A DNA stretch of 64,000 nucleotides from Pseudoalteromonas fuliginea (GTDB taxonomy: Bacteria; Pseudomonadota; Gammaproteobacteria; Enterobacterales; Alteromonadaceae), in the NCBI RefSeq assembly GCF_000690055.1, contig NZ_JJNZ01000008.1:62001-126000 (forward strand), given 5' to 3'. The notes beneath the pieces were generated by a model. That model searched no databases. It was not told the origin of the DNA and saw only the letters and a program-made list of their open reading frames with translations. Position numbers and translations under genes: made by a program. Below, piece by piece: positions 26,537-36,821 of the stretch. The number at the start of each line of letters is the position of its first letter. Position 1 is the stretch's first letter.

Positions 26537-29008
26537 TTAAAAAGTGTTACTAATATTAAAACTGATGGTTTTCGTATCGTCATCTTCTTCTTTTTGCAAT
26601 GGATACGCAAAACTTATCAGCATAGGACCCATTGGAGAGATCCACTGTAATGATAAACCGGTTGAAATCCTAAAACGCAGCGGATCTGAATAATCATCTA
26701 ATTTGGCACGCTCATCAACACCTAAGTTTTGAAAGCGATCTACATTAAATTCAGTATCCCAAACGTTTGCCGCATCAACAAAGAAACTCGTACGGACAGA
26801 ACTGGTATTTTCTTCATCTAAGAATGGCGTAGGAACAATTAGTTCCATTCCAGCTACCGCTTTAGCATTACCACCAATTCGACCTTGAGGGATTAATACA
26901 TCAAACTCAGACGCACCGCCTATTGTGCCTGTTGTAGCACCGTCTGTGCCCGGTGTACCCGGAATAGACTGCGGTATACGCGATACAGCACGTGGTAATA
27001 TTGTATTACGGTCAAAGCCACGAAGTTCCATTTCAGTTATACGAAAGTATTCTTGAAATGGTAATGTTTGATCATAACCATTTGTTGAACCGTAACCGTT
27101 ACCATAACCAAGCGCTGCACGCGTTGAAAATACCCAACGGTGGTCATTTGATATAGGCCAATAAAAACGTGAATCGTAATTCAGTTTAAAGTACTGAAGA
27201 TCAGAATTTGGCGTTGTCGCAGTTAGGTTAAGTGTTTGACGTGAGCCCGCTGTTGGAAATAAACCACGGTTAACAGTAACGCGCGACCAACCTACACTTA
27301 GCTCATATTTATTAAAATCGAAACCAGCATCTGGGTTTTCCGGATCTAAGAATGTTTCACGCAATACGCGTGTTTGCTCATACTCAGCAATATCCGATAG
27401 CTCTTCTTTGATCCAGCGCACACCAAAGTTAATACGATTAATCGCATCAATTGGGAAACCTATATTTGTACCGATACCGTAACTTTTCGATTTGTAGTCA
27501 ATAAGACTAAAGGCACTCGCATCATAGTTACTGTAAAAAATACTACTACCTTGTGATACACCATCAGGCGTAAAGTAAGGGTCAGTGTACGATAAACTTA
27601 CACGTTCAGAACCCTTAGAGGTATTAATATTGAATCCAATTTGGTTACCAGTACCTAAAAAGTTAGATTCTGTCACACCAATATTAAATTGTAAGCCTTG
27701 GTAAGAACCATATGCCAGACCGGCATTAAAGCTACCGGCTGATTGCTCTTTTACTGTAAAATCAACATCTACTTGGTCATCCACACCAGGGACTGGCACT
27801 ACATTAAAATCAACTTTTTCCATGTAGGCCAAACGTTGAATTTGTAGTTTTGAACGCTCTAGGTTCTGATTAGATAACCAAGCACCTTCAAGTTGTGTCA
27901 TTTCGCGGCGCAATACTTCATCAGCCGTATTTTGGTTACCACCAACAATAATACGACGCACATAAACACGTTTACCCGGATTAACCGACAACGTTAATTG
28001 CACTTCTTGCTTTTCGTCGTCAATCTCTGGAATAGTACGTACTTCAGCATTTGCGTAGCCAAAACGTGCTAAGTAACTTTTAATAAACTCTTCAGAAGAC
28101 GTTACTACTGAACCGTTATATAACTCGCCTGCACGAAGTGGAATAACACTTTTTATTAAGTCTTCGCGGCCAAGTAAGTCACCAATAAAATCAAAACCCT
28201 TAACTTTGTATTTTACGCCTTCAGTTAAGTTGGCTGTAACATATACTGACTCACGTTCAGGACTTACTGACACTTGTGTTGAATCGATATTAAATCGTAG
28301 GTAACCACGGTCTAAATAAAAGCTGCGAATTTTTTCTAAATCGCCTTCAACCGTTTGCTTTTGGTAACGGTCGCTGCCCATAAATTGCCACCACGGTAAA
28401 TCTTGTTGTGACTCGGCAAGCTTTAATAAGTCTTCATTAGAAAAAAGTTCGTTACCAACCAAGTTTATTTGGCGGATGGAGGCGGCATCACCTTCATCAA
28501 ACTCTAATTTAAGCTTAACGCGGTTACGTGGTAATTTAGTTACACTAATATCAACTTTAGCGTTGTATTTACCAATACTGTGGAAGAACTCAACTAACCC
28601 TTTTTCGATATTATCGATAACAGTTTTATCAAGCGGTTCACCTTGGCGAATATCTTGTTGTTCAAGCGACTCATTAAGTTGCTCGTCTTTTATATCTTTA
28701 TTGCCTTCAAACTCAATAAAGCTAATCGTAGGACGTTCTGTTACTTTAAAAATAACATTATTGCCATCACGAAGTGCTTTTATGTTGTCAAAGTGACCAG
28801 AGCGGTAAAGTGACTTTATTGTTTTTGAAATCGTATAGTCGTCAACATTATCGCCCACATTGATAGGAATATGCGTTAATGCAGCACCCAGTGCTACGCG
28901 CTGTAAGCCTTCAACTTTAAGATCTTCAACAATAAAGGAAGTTTGGCCCAGTGCTGCAAAGCTTGCACCCAATAAACTTGAAACTGCCAAATGTTTTTTT
29001 ATAGCCAT
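26537..29008 (-). CDS. bamA: Outer membrane protein assembly factor BamA
   Basis: 823 residues (E. coli 810). The signal peptide is followed by five POTRA domains (about 25-430), starting SFIVEDLKVEGLQRVALGAA. A C-terminal 16-strand barrel contains the L6 motif LRGFDRN and ends in phenylalanine (SNTF), the outer-membrane C-terminal signature. It folds and inserts barrel proteins, with Skp as chaperone. The extra length lies in barrel loops rich in Gly and Thr (GTPGTDGATTGTIGGAS). It is preceded by rseP, with 97 bp between them, where a promoter may sit. Confidence 0.98.
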   Translation of the reverse strand: MAIKKHLAVSSLLGASFAALGQTSFIVEDLKVEGLQRVALGAALTHIPINVGDNVDDYTISKTIKSLYRSGHFDNIKALRDGNNVIFKVTERPTISFIEFEGNKDIKDEQLNESLEQQDIRQGEPLDKTVIDNIEKGLVEFFHSIGKYNAKVDISVTKLPRNRVKLKLEFDEGDAASIRQINLVGNELFSNEDLLKLAESQQDLPWWQFMGSDRYQKQTVEGDLEKIRSFYLDRGYLRFNIDSTQVSVSPERESVYVTANLTEGVKYKVKGFDFIGDLLGREDLIKSVIPLRAGELYNGSVVTSSEEFIKSYLARFGYANAEVRTIPEIDDEKQEVQLTLSVNPGKRVYVRRIIVGGNQNTADEVLRREMTQLEGAWLSNQNLERSKLQIQRLAYMEKVDFNVVPVPGVDDQVDVDFTVKEQSAGSFNAGLAYGSYQGLQFNIGVTESNFLGTGNQIGFNINTSKGSERVSLSYTDPYFTPDGVSQGSSIFYSNYDASAFSLIDYKSKSYGIGTNIGFPIDAINRINFGVRWIKEELSDIAEYEQTRVLRETFLDPENPDAGFDFNKYELSVGWSRVTVNRGLFPTAGSRQTLNLTATTPNSDLQYFKLNYDSRFYWPISNDHRWVFSTRAALGYGNGYGSTNGYDQTLPFQEYFRITEMELRGFDRNTILPRAVSRIPQSIPGTPGTDGATTGTIGGASEFDVLIPQGRIGGNAKAVAGMELIVPTPFLDEENTSSVRTSFFVDAANVWDTEFNVDRFQNLGVDERAKLDDYSDPLRFRISTGLSLQWISPMGPMLISFAYPLQKEEDDDTKTISFNISNTF

Positions 29009-29105
29009 TTTATTATCTTTATCCTATACAACTGTATTACCGCTTAGCACCTAAAATTAATGATGCTTTACAATCGTGTTCTAATTAGTAATTGTCACGC
29101 TGTAG

Positions 29106-30458
29106 CTACAAACGTGATACATCATTGAACAAAGCGAAACATGTTAGAAAAATGAGTAGCAAGGCTCCCACTTTAAAACCAAACTCTTGTGTCTTTTCAG
29201 AGACTGGCTTTTTACGAAAAAGTTCAATTATGTAATACATTAAGTGTCCACCATCAAGCACTGGCAAGGGTAATAAATTAAATACACCCAAGTTAACGCT
29301 AATCAAGGCTAAGAAGCTTAAAAATGCAACTAAGCCATAGCTTACGCTAGTTCCAGCACCGACTGCAATGCCCACGGGACCACTTAAATTTTTAACAGAA
29401 ACTTGGCCTGTAATTAAATTACCTATCATGTCAAAGCTAAGAGTAATCAAGCGCCATGTTTCTTTTGTTCCTCGGACAATGCTGTCAAGAGGGCCGTATT
29501 GTCTAGTCTCTACATACCCTTCTGGCCATTGTTGAACAACCGGTGCTACGCCCAAAAAGCCCTGTTCAATACCGCTATTATCAAGGCGGCTTTGCGGGGT
29601 TACTGTAATGCTTTTTATACTATCTTGTCTTTTTACACTAAATTGTAAAGATTTGTTAGCCGATTGCGTAATAAGATTAACTAATTGCTGCCAACTGCTT
29701 ATTGTTTCGCCATTTACAGCCAAAATAGTGTCATTAACCTTCAAATCTGCTTGTTTTGCTGCTGAATTTTCAGTCACAGCGGCAATAGTCAGTGTTGCCT
29801 GAGGTCTAAATGGAACAATACCTAACGAACTCAGTGGCGGAACATCTTGCTGATCAAGTTTCCAACCATCTAAATTAAGCGTTTTAATACGTGGTTGTAG
29901 ATTTTTATCACGAACCGTAACCTCAACGCTTTCCTCACCTAAGCTCGACATTAGTGCAAATGTAGCATCTTGCCACGTTGTTATATCGTCATCGCCAATT
30001 TTAATAATATGCTGGCTTGGCATTATGCCCGCCTGCTCCGCTCGACTCCCTTCAGTAACGCTGCCAACAACTGGCTTAACCGATTGCACACCCACCATAT
30101 ACATGGCAGTAAGTGCAAAAATAGCAAACAAAAAGTTTGCCATAGGACCCGCTGCAACAATAGCAATACGCGCTTGAACCGATTTAGCATTAAACGATAA
30201 GTGACGTTGGTTTTGTGGTACTTCATCAACGCGCTCATCAAGCATTTTTACATAACCGCCTAGTGGTATTGCTGCAATTACGTATTCAGTATTATATTTA
30301 TCGTGCCATTTTATAAGTGGTTTACCAAAACCAATTGAAAAACGCAGCACTTTAACGCCCATTTTGCGCGCAACCCAAAAATGGCCGTACTCATGTATGG
30401 CCACTAAAATACCAAGCGCTAAAATAAATGAGCCTAGGTTCCAAAAAAAATCAAACAT
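29106..30458 (-). CDS. rseP: Regulator of sigma-E protease RseP
   Basis: 450 residues, the E. coli length. The zinc site H-E-x-x-H is at residues 22-26 in the first transmembrane helix. Two PDZ domains occupy about 115-305. The second catalytic motif NLLPLPVLDGGH lies near residue 390. This site-2 protease cuts RseA inside the membrane to release sigma-E when outer membrane assembly fails, and clears signal peptide remnants. Its position just ahead of bamA fits that role. It starts 2 bp past the dxr stop. Confidence 0.98.
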   Translation of the reverse strand: MFDFFWNLGSFILALGILVAIHEYGHFWVARKMGVKVLRFSIGFGKPLIKWHDKYNTEYVIAAIPLGGYVKMLDERVDEVPQNQRHLSFNAKSVQARIAIVAAGPMANFLFAIFALTAMYMVGVQSVKPVVGSVTEGSRAEQAGIMPSQHIIKIGDDDITTWQDATFALMSSLGEESVEVTVRDKNLQPRIKTLNLDGWKLDQQDVPPLSSLGIVPFRPQATLTIAAVTENSAAKQADLKVNDTILAVNGETISSWQQLVNLITQSANKSLQFSVKRQDSIKSITVTPQSRLDNSGIEQGFLGVAPVVQQWPEGYVETRQYGPLDSIVRGTKETWRLITLSFDMIGNLITGQVSVKNLSGPVGIAVGAGTSVSYGLVAFLSFLALISVNLGVFNLLPLPVLDGGHLMYYIIELFRKKPVSEKTQEFGFKVGALLLIFLTCFALFNDVSRL

Positions 30459-30459
30459 A

Positions 30460-31665
30460 TTAATGCGCCACTTTTGTTATAAATTGCAAAGCGCTAATCC
30501 GCGCTAATTTATCGCACTCTAAAATTTCATCTAAGCTTTGCACATTGGTGTACGTTGCAGCTTCAAGTGTTTGTGCATTTATTTTGTATATATCGGTAAA
30601 ACCAATTTTACCATTTAAGAACGCGTTTACTGTTATTTCATTCGCTGCATTTACTGTCGTTGTAGCACCTTGCCCTGCACTACATGCATCAACCGCAAGT
30701 TGTAAATTAGGATAACGGGCGTAATCAGGCTTGGTAAATGAAAAGTCTGTAATATCAGAGAAATTGAGAGGCTTTACACCCGCATTAATTCGCTCAGGAT
30801 ATGCAAGTGCATGGGCAATAGGAGTGCGCATATCAGGGTTACCCATTTGCGCTAAAATAGAACCGTCGTGGTACTGCACCATTGAATGAATAATGCTTTG
30901 CGGATGAATAACTACATCAATATCACTGGTGTCACAATTGAATAACCACTTGGCTTCAATAAACTCCAAGCCTTTGTTCATCATAGTGGCCGAATCTACT
31001 GATATTTTTTGACCCATAGACCAATTAGGGTGAGCGACTGCTTCGCTAACAGTGACATCTTTTAACGTATTTATATCACGGGTTAAAAATGGGCCACCAG
31101 AACCGGTAAGCAAAATTTTACTTACGCCATGTTGCTGTAAATTTTGATCGCCTTTGGCATTTTGTAACGAAGAAGGTAGACATTGAAAAATAGCATTATG
31201 TTCGCTATCAATTGGTAGTAAAGTTGCTTTATGTTGTTTAACTTTGTCAATAAACAACTGGCCAGACATCACAAGTGATTCTTTATTGGCAAGCAGTACT
31301 TTTTTACCTGCTTCTACTGCACTTAATGTTGGCAATAAACCAGCAGCACCTACAATTGCCGACATAACAACATCAACATTAGGATAAGCACACACGTCAC
31401 TCATAGCTTGCTCGCCATGCCTTACTTTAGTTTTACACTGAGTATTAGTTAAATACGATGACAACTGCTCAGCAGCCGTTTGCGAAGCCATAACTGCATA
31501 TACAGGTTCATGCTCTATGCATAACGCAGCCATTTTTTTTGCATTTTGTCCGGCGGTTAAAGCAAAAACATCAAATAGTTCTTTATTTAGCGATACAACA
31601 TCTAATGTGCTTAAGCCAATAGACCCTGTTGCACCTAAAATAACCAGTTGTTGCTTTGGGCTCAT
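30460..31665 (-). CDS. dxr: 1-deoxy-D-xylulose 5-phosphate reductoisomerase
   Basis: 401 residues from the ATG at 31665, which forms an ATGA overlap with the cdsA stop; the open frame reaches 24 bp further into cdsA. ILGATGSIGLSTLDV is the NADPH-binding loop. LLPIDSEHNAIFQCL and GQKISVDSATMMNKGLEFIEA hold metal-binding Asp and Glu residues. It makes 2-C-methyl-D-erythritol 4-phosphate, the committed step of isoprenoid synthesis, which supplies UppS in the same cluster. Confidence 0.98.
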   Translation of the reverse strand: MSPKQQLVILGATGSIGLSTLDVVSLNKELFDVFALTAGQNAKKMAALCIEHEPVYAVMASQTAAEQLSSYLTNTQCKTKVRHGEQAMSDVCAYPNVDVVMSAIVGAAGLLPTLSAVEAGKKVLLANKESLVMSGQLFIDKVKQHKATLLPIDSEHNAIFQCLPSSLQNAKGDQNLQQHGVSKILLTGSGGPFLTRDINTLKDVTVSEAVAHPNWSMGQKISVDSATMMNKGLEFIEAKWLFNCDTSDIDVVIHPQSIIHSMVQYHDGSILAQMGNPDMRTPIAHALAYPERINAGVKPLNFSDITDFSFTKPDYARYPNLQLAVDACSAGQGATTTVNAANEITVNAFLNGKIGFTDIYKINAQTLEAATYTNVQSLDEILECDKLARISALQFITKVAH

Positions 31666-32528
31666 AAACTCAGCGTCCATGCATAACACATAACAAACAT
31701 TGGAGCCGCAGCGGTTAAGCTATCAATTCTATCTAAAATCCCACCGTGACCAGGTAAACAATTACCACTGTCTTTTAAGCCAGCTTCGCGTTTAAACATG
31801 CTTTCGAGTAAGTCACCTACAGCAGAAAACAACGCAATCAAAGCGGTCATAATGGCGTATACAGGCCAAACAACTAAATCAACATCGGTGAAATGACAAA
31901 ATATTAAGACAAAAATAACAGCAGCAACGACACCACCGGCGAGCCCTTCAATTGTTTTATTTGGGCTCACTTTAGGCATCAATTTATGCTTACCAAAACT
32001 TTTTCCAGTAAAGTAGGCACCCACATCAGCGCTCCACACAATACCTAAAACGACTAAAATCAGCATAGAACCAAAATGAGCAGATTCAGCATACTGCGCA
32101 CTACGTAAGGTATTAAGTGCAAGCCACAATGGCACAAGCGTTAGTAAACCAGCGATGCCTCGCATCACGAGGCCTTCATTCCAAGCTTTAGCCATAGCGG
32201 GATAACGCCATACTAAATAACTGGCAACAATCCACCAAGCAAATGCAAGTGTAAATAAATAATTTGCATCACCCACTAATTTACCATTTTGCCATAAAGC
32301 TTCAATTGGCCAATGTAAGTTGAGCACTGCGAGTAAAGCCGCAACTAAAAGTACAAAAGCACTTCTTTTGAGTTTGTCACACAGGCCCATAAATGCAGAC
32401 CATTCCCATGCACCTAATAATACTATTGCACCTGCAAAATAACTAAATAACGTAAGCGGTGTATAAAAAACCAATGCTAATGCTAAAGGCGCTAGCACGA
32501 GCGAGGTTAAAATGCGTTGTTTTAACAA
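31662..32528 (-). CDS. cdsA: Phosphatidate cytidylyltransferase
   Basis: 288 residues from a TTG at 32528, which has AAGGG nine bases ahead; E. coli CdsA has 285. The frame is open upstream to 32621, but that part overlaps uppS and adds a basic tail not seen in the family. There are about eight transmembrane helices. The signature SKPSD-like region appears as PKVSPNKTIEGLAGG, and the C-terminal GDLLESMFKREAGLKDSGNCLPGHGGILDRIDSL is the CDP-diglyceride synthetase motif block. It makes CDP-diacylglycerol for all phospholipids. Confidence 0.96.
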   Translation of the reverse strand: MLKQRILTSLVLAPLALALVFYTPLTLFSYFAGAIVLLGAWEWSAFMGLCDKLKRSAFVLLVAALLAVLNLHWPIEALWQNGKLVGDANYLFTLAFAWWIVASYLVWRYPAMAKAWNEGLVMRGIAGLLTLVPLWLALNTLRSAQYAESAHFGSMLILVVLGIVWSADVGAYFTGKSFGKHKLMPKVSPNKTIEGLAGGVVAAVIFVLIFCHFTDVDLVVWPVYAIMTALIALFSAVGDLLESMFKREAGLKDSGNCLPGHGGILDRIDSLTAAAPMFVMCYAWTLSL

Positions 32529-32548
32529 AATTGTGACCCTTATTCTAT

Positions 32549-33328
32549 TTAGGTTTGAGCGAGTAATTGTTTTATTTGTTCGCCCGTACAACCAAAACGT
32601 CGCTCTCTGGCAACGTAACACGCAATGGCCTCAGCAAATGCTGCTTCATTAAAATCAGGCCAAAGTGTGTCGGTAAAGTAAAGTTCTGCGTAAGCGGCTT
32701 GCCATAATAAAAAGTTACTAATACGAACATCGCCACCAGTGCGAATAAGTAAATCAGGTTCTGCCTGATCTGCCATGCTCATATGCTGCGCTAAACGCTC
32801 TTCGGTAATATCTTCGGCGTTAAGTGTGCCTTTTTCTACTTGCAACGCAAGTTGCTTAGCTGCATTAGCCATATCCCAACGACCACCATAATTAGCTGCA
32901 ACATTTAAGTGCAGCCCGGTGTTATTCTCAGTCAACGCTTGTGCGGAATATACTTTACTACGCAAGCTCTCCGAGAATCGTGATAAGTCTCCAATAATGG
33001 TCAGTTTTACATTGTTTTTGTGAAGCTTTTTAACTTCTTTTGTTAAAACAAACAAAAAAAGCTCCATTAACGTATTCACTTCATCCTCAGGTCGGCGCCA
33101 GTTTTCACTGCTAAAAGCAAATAAAGTTAACGATTGTATCCCTAACTTAGTGCAAAACTGAACAGACTGACGAACGGCATCCACGCCTTTTTTATGCCCG
33201 TATACACGAGGTCTATTTCTAGCTTGCGCCCAACGTCCATTACCATCCATTATGATGGCAACATGTTTAGGTAAACATTGCTGTGAAATTGTGTCAGCGT
33301 CTAGAACCATAAATATTGAATATTCCAT
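32549..33328 (-). CDS. uppS: Undecaprenyl diphosphate synthase
   Basis: 259 residues from the ATG at 33328; an ATG at 33310 would give 253, the E. coli length. The frame opens at 33367, but that part lies within the frr terminator, so it is rejected. [13 protein letters not shown] holds the catalytic Asp and diphosphate-binding loop; [11 protein letters not shown] and [25 protein letters not shown] are classic. It extends farnesyl diphosphate with eight isopentenyl units to give the lipid carrier for peptidoglycan and O-antigen. Neither start has a good Shine-Dalgarno. Confidence 0.95.
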   Translation of the reverse strand: MEYSIFMVLDADTISQQCLPKHVAIIMDGNGRWAQARNRPRVYGHKKGVDAVRQSVQFCTKLGIQSLTLFAFSSENWRRPEDEVNTLMELFLFVLTKEVKKLHKNNVKLTIIGDLSRFSESLRSKVYSAQALTENNTGLHLNVAANYGGRWDMANAAKQLALQVEKGTLNAEDITEERLAQHMSMADQAEPDLLIRTGGDVRISNFLLWQAAYAELYFTDTLWPDFNEAAFAEAIACYVARERRFGCTGEQIKQLLAQT

Positions 33329-33364
33329 AAAAAAACGCCGCCTAGTATACCCCAGACGGCGTTT
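33329..33364 (-). terminator. Terminator-like hairpin between frr and uppS
   Basis: On the minus strand, AAACGCCGTCT (33354-33364) pairs with AGGCGGCGTTT (33333-33343), with one G-T pair, and is followed by a run of seven T. The T run abuts a possible uppS start codon at 33328. It probably reduces, rather than abolishes, readthrough from pyrH-frr into uppS. Confidence 0.75.
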
Positions 33365-33386
33365 CAAAACTAATAATTTTAGTTGC

Positions 33387-33944
33387 CTAGATTTCCATCA
33401 ATTCAGTTTCTTTGGCAGCTAATAGCGTATCCATTTCTTTAATAAACTTATCAGTAAGTTTTTGAATCGCATCATCTGATTGACGCGCTTCATCTTCTGA
33501 TATGTCTTTATCTTTTAATAACGCTTTCACATCGCCATTAGCATCGCGACGAATATTACGAATAGCAACACGACCACCTTCAACTTCAGCGCGTACAATT
33601 TTGATTAAGTCTTTACGACGCTCTTCTGTAAGTGGAGGAAGTGGTACACGAATAACAGTACCTGCTGACATAGGGTTTAAGCCTAAGTCAGACGCCATAA
33701 TCGCTTTTTCAACAGCTTGCGCCAAAGACTTATCAAATACACCAATAGCAAGTGTACGAGAATCTTCAATTGTCACGTTAGCAACTTGGTTTAAAGGCGT
33801 TGGTGCACCGTAGTACGACACCATAATGCCATCTAAGATAGCTGGATGTGCGCGGCCAGTACGAATTTTAGATAATTGGCTACCTAGTGCAGTTACACTT
33901 TTTTGCATGCGCGCTTGCGCGTCTTTTTGAATATCGTTAATCAC
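33387..33944 (-). CDS. frr: Ribosome recycling factor
   Basis: 185 residues, the same as E. coli, with a GTG start and AGGA upstream. [20 protein letters not shown] and the C-terminal triple-helix segment ([20 protein letters not shown]) are conserved. With EF-G it splits the post-termination ribosome. It follows pyrH by 13 bp and is closed by a hairpin terminator, so pyrH-frr is the likely unit. Confidence 0.98.
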   Translation of the reverse strand: MINDIQKDAQARMQKSVTALGSQLSKIRTGRAHPAILDGIMVSYYGAPTPLNQVANVTIEDSRTLAIGVFDKSLAQAVEKAIMASDLGLNPMSAGTVIRVPLPPLTEERRKDLIKIVRAEVEGGRVAIRNIRRDANGDVKALLKDKDISEDEARQSDDAIQKLTDKFIKEMDTLLAAKETELMEI

Positions 33945-33957
33945 GGTTTAATCCTAA

Positions 33958-34707
33958 TTATTTGATTATTTCATCTGAGGCTTGTGAAGAAATAAGTGTT
34001 CCTTCTTCTTCACCCATAATTACGCGTTTTAGCGCGCCTGATTTATTCATGTTAAATACGCTCAACGGCATATTGTGATCGCGGGCTAGAGTAAATGCCG
34101 CTAAATCCATAACTTTTAATTCTTTATCGATGATTTCATTGTAGCTTAAGTGGCGATAAAGCGTCGCTTCTGGGTTTTTTACAGGGTCATCACTGTACAC
34201 GCCATCCACTTTCGTTGCTTTAATTACAGTATCCGCTTCAATTTCGATACCGCGTAAACACGCTGCAGAATCAGTCGTGAAGAATGGATTACCCGTACCC
34301 GCTGCAAAAATAACAACGCGGCCCGTTTTTAATAAGCTAATTGCTTCAGCCCAGTTATATGCATCACACACACCATTTAATGGGATAGCCGACATTAAAC
34401 GACAATTTACAAATGCACGATGCAGCGCGTCACGCATTGCAAGGCCATTCATAACTGTTGCAAGCATACCCATATGGTCACCAACAACGCGATTCATACC
34501 TGCTTCTGCAAGCGATCCACCGCGTAAAAAGTTACCTCCACCAATAACTAAACCCACTTCTACGTCGAGCTCTACTAGCTCTTTAATTTCTTGTGCCATA
34601 CGGTCTAAAACTTTAGGATCGATGCCGAAGCCTTCGTCTCCCATTAAAGCTTCACCACTTAATTTGAGAAGAACACGTCTAAAAATAGGTTTACGATTGA
34701 TAGTCAT
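33958..34707 (-). CDS. pyrH: UMP kinase
   Basis: 249 residues (E. coli 241). [22 protein letters not shown] is the N-terminal phosphate-binding region of the amino acid kinase fold, with GGGNFLRG and [16 protein letters not shown] further on. It phosphorylates UMP to UDP, feeding RNA, and UDP-sugars for the envelope. The tsf terminator upstream separates it from rpsB-tsf, so it needs its own promoter in 34708-34738. Confidence 0.97.
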   Translation of the reverse strand: MTINRKPIFRRVLLKLSGEALMGDEGFGIDPKVLDRMAQEIKELVELDVEVGLVIGGGNFLRGGSLAEAGMNRVVGDHMGMLATVMNGLAMRDALHRAFVNCRLMSAIPLNGVCDAYNWAEAISLLKTGRVVIFAAGTGNPFFTTDSAACLRGIEIEADTVIKATKVDGVYSDDPVKNPEATLYRHLSYNEIIDKELKVMDLAAFTLARDHNMPLSVFNMNKSGALKRVIMGEEEGTLISSQASDEIIK

Positions 34708-34738
34708 AGTATTGGGGCCAACTTTTATTGAATTATGG

Positions 34739-34784
34739 ATAAAAAATAACCGCGCTTATGTTAAACATAAAAGCGCGGTTATTT
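34739..34784 (-). terminator. Terminator of the rpsB-tsf operon
   Basis: AATAACCGCGCTT (34745-34757) and AAGCGCGGTTATT (34771-34783) make a perfect 13-bp stem around a 13-nt loop, followed on the minus strand by a T tract. It lies about 80 bp past the tsf stop. Confidence 0.9.
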
Positions 34785-34865
34785 TAAAGAATTTCTAGCT
34801 GTGAAGCAAAACCAAATAGTACTTTAATTGCATCTAATTTCCTTTTGCATCACAAATAGTTAATC

Positions 34866-35717
34866 TTACTGACCTTTAGCTGCAGCAATTTGAGCAGCAA
34901 CTTCAGCAGCAAAATCTTCTTCTTTCTTCTCGATACCTTCACCAACTTCTACACGTACGAAGCTAGTAACTGTTGCGTTTTTCTCTTTAAGAATATCGCC
35001 AACAGATTTTTTAGGTTCCATGATGAAAGCTTGACCAGTAAGAGAAACCTCACCAGTAAATTTCTTCATACGACCAACAACCATCTTCTCAGCGATTTCA
35101 GCAGGCTTGCCTTCATTCATCGCGATTTCGATTTGTACTTGCTTTTCTTTTTCAACAACATCAGCAGGCACATCAGAAGGTGTTAAGTATTCAGGGCTAG
35201 ATGCAGCAACGTGCATTGCAACGTGCTTAAGTGTTTCTTCATCAGCAACACCAGCAACAACAACACCGATACGATCGCCATGACGGTACTCAACTAGGTT
35301 TTCACCAGTTACGTACTGCAGGCGACGTACGTTGATGTTTTCGCCAATTTTAGTAACTAGCTCAACACGGTCTTCTTCAAACTTAGCTTGTAAGTCTTCG
35401 ATAGAGATTGTGTCAGCAATTGCAGCGTCAGCAACTTTGTTAGCAAATGCTAAGAAGCTTACGTCTTTTGCAACGAAGTCAGTTTGACAGTTAACTTCTA
35501 CTAGTACTGCAACACCCGCATTTTGCTTGATGATGATAGTACCTTCAGCAGCAATGTTACCTGCTTTTTTAGCAGCTTTAGCAGCGCCACTTTTACGCAT
35601 GTTTTCAATCGCTAACTCGATGTCGCCATCAGTCTCAGTTAACGCTTTTTTACAATCCATCATGCCAGCGCCTGTGCGCTCGCGTAATTCTTTAACTAGG
35701 GCAGTAGTTACAGCCAT
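34866..35717 (-). CDS. tsf: Translation elongation factor Ts
   Basis: 283 residues, equal to E. coli. [20 protein letters not shown] is the N-terminal UBA-like signature, and [10 protein letters not shown] is the core motif that contacts EF-Tu. It exchanges GDP for GTP on EF-Tu. GAGGAT precedes the ATG. It follows rpsB by 104 bp that contain a stable hairpin, the usual arrangement for unequal S2 and EF-Ts supply. Confidence 0.98.
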   Translation of the reverse strand: MAVTTALVKELRERTGAGMMDCKKALTETDGDIELAIENMRKSGAAKAAKKAGNIAAEGTIIIKQNAGVAVLVEVNCQTDFVAKDVSFLAFANKVADAAIADTISIEDLQAKFEEDRVELVTKIGENINVRRLQYVTGENLVEYRHGDRIGVVVAGVADEETLKHVAMHVAASSPEYLTPSDVPADVVEKEKQVQIEIAMNEGKPAEIAEKMVVGRMKKFTGEVSLTGQAFIMEPKKSVGDILKEKNATVTSFVRVEVGEGIEKKEEDFAAEVAAQIAAAKGQ

Positions 35718-35779
35718 TAGTAAATCCTCAAATCTGAAATCTGGTTTAGATAAGCGGGTTACCCGCTCTACAAGAATAG

Positions 35780-35810
35780 CAAGTCTTCACCTTAAAAAGA
35801 TGAAGACTTG
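35780..35810 (-). promoter_or_regulatory. rpsB-tsf intercistronic hairpin
   Basis: CAAGTCTTCA (35780-35789) and TGAAGACTTG (35801-35810) form a 10-bp perfect stem with an 11-nt loop. There is no T tract after it on the minus strand. It may act as a partial attenuator or RNA stability element between rpsB and tsf. Confidence 0.6.
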
Positions 35811-35821
35811 ATGACAGCTAA

Positions 35822-36550
35822 TTACTCAGCTTCAACGAAATCGTCTTTCTCAGCTTGAGCAACGATGTTATTCTCGCGACCTTCAGTGATAGCAGCTGCA
35901 ACAGCGCTAGTGTAAAGGCTTACAGCACGGATAGCATCATCGTTACCAGGAACGATGAAATCAACGCCGTCTGGATTAGAGTTAGTATCAACGATTGCAA
36001 CAACTGGAATACCTAGGTTGTTAGCTTCACGGATAGCAATGTGCTCGTGGTCAGCATCGATAACGAAAAGCGCGTCTGGAAGACCGCCCATGTTTTTGAT
36101 ACCACCAAGGCTTTTTTCAAGCTTGTCCATTTCGCGATTAAGCATTAACGTTTCTTTCTTAGTTAATTTCTCGAAAGTACCGTCTTGGCTTTGTACTTCA
36201 AGGTCTTTAAGACGCTTGATTGATTGACGAACTGTTTTCCAGTTAGTCAACATACCACCTAACCAACGGTGATTAACGTAATACTGGTCGCTTGCAATAG
36301 CTGCTTCTTTAACTGCTTCGCTTGCTGCGCGCTTAGTACCAACGAAAAGAACTTTACCTTTGTTTGAAGCAGCACCAGTTAAAAACTTAAGTGCGTTATT
36401 GAACATTGGTACTGTTTGCTCAAGGTTGATGATATGAACACGGTTACGTGTACCGAAGATGAAAGGCTTCATCTTAGGGTTCCAGTAACGTGCTTGGTGA
36501 CCAAAGTGAACACCAGCTTGAAGCATATCGCGCATTGAAACATTTGCCAT
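35822..36550 (-). CDS. rpsB: 30S ribosomal protein S2
   Basis: 242 residues (E. coli 241). [20 protein letters not shown] and [17 protein letters not shown] are the S2 signatures, and the C-terminus has the acidic tail typical of gammaproteobacteria. GAGGAT lies ahead of the ATG. A leader of about 180 nt separates it from a strong promoter; in E. coli, S2 represses its own operon through such a leader, and the same may hold here. Confidence 0.98.
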   Translation of the reverse strand: MANVSMRDMLQAGVHFGHQARYWNPKMKPFIFGTRNRVHIINLEQTVPMFNNALKFLTGAASNKGKVLFVGTKRAASEAVKEAAIASDQYYVNHRWLGGMLTNWKTVRQSIKRLKDLEVQSQDGTFEKLTKKETLMLNREMDKLEKSLGGIKNMGGLPDALFVIDADHEHIAIREANNLGIPVVAIVDTNSNPDGVDFIVPGNDDAIRAVSLYTSAVAAAITEGRENNIVAQAEKDDFVEAE

Positions 36551-36735
36551 TTTATAGATCCTCTATAGTTGTTTAGGGTTAGGCCTCCACATATCCCATA
36601 GCACCAACACCGAAGTAATTAAACTTCAAATGCACCCAAGTGTATGTGACGATACGTGTGTGTGTTAAAATCAAATTGTGTTTGCCTTAAATACAAAAAA
36701 TCATTTAAGAATTTATTTGTAAAAAGACGGCGCGC
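36551..36735 (-). promoter_or_regulatory. rpsB 5' leader, probable S2 autoregulatory region
   Basis: Between the rpsB promoter and its start codon lie about 180 untranslated bases. They include several short inverted repeats, for example around 36605-36628. The length and position match the S2-responsive leader of E. coli rpsB. Structure conservation was not computed. Confidence 0.45.
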
Positions 36736-36764
36736 TTTATACCATATTAAAATTAAATACTCAA
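36736..36764 (-). promoter_or_regulatory. rpsB promoter
   Basis: On the minus strand TTGAGT (36759-36764) and TATAAA (36736-36741) are 17 bp apart. GCGCGCCG follows the -10, a GC-rich discriminator expected of a stringently controlled ribosomal protein promoter. Confidence 0.75.
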
Positions 36765-36821
36765 CGTCGCGTGCAAAATTTGTTCGACGATAAATGTTAA
36801 AAACTCAACTTTGGAGCCTCA

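Noticed and set aside
32529..32621. N-terminal extension of cdsA overlapping uppS
   Set aside because: No family support, and a good ribosome-binding site precedes the TTG at 32528.
33344..33349. TATACT inside the frr-uppS hairpin as a -10 element
   Set aside because: The only -35-like hexamer (TTGAAA) is 12 bp away, too close for sigma-70.
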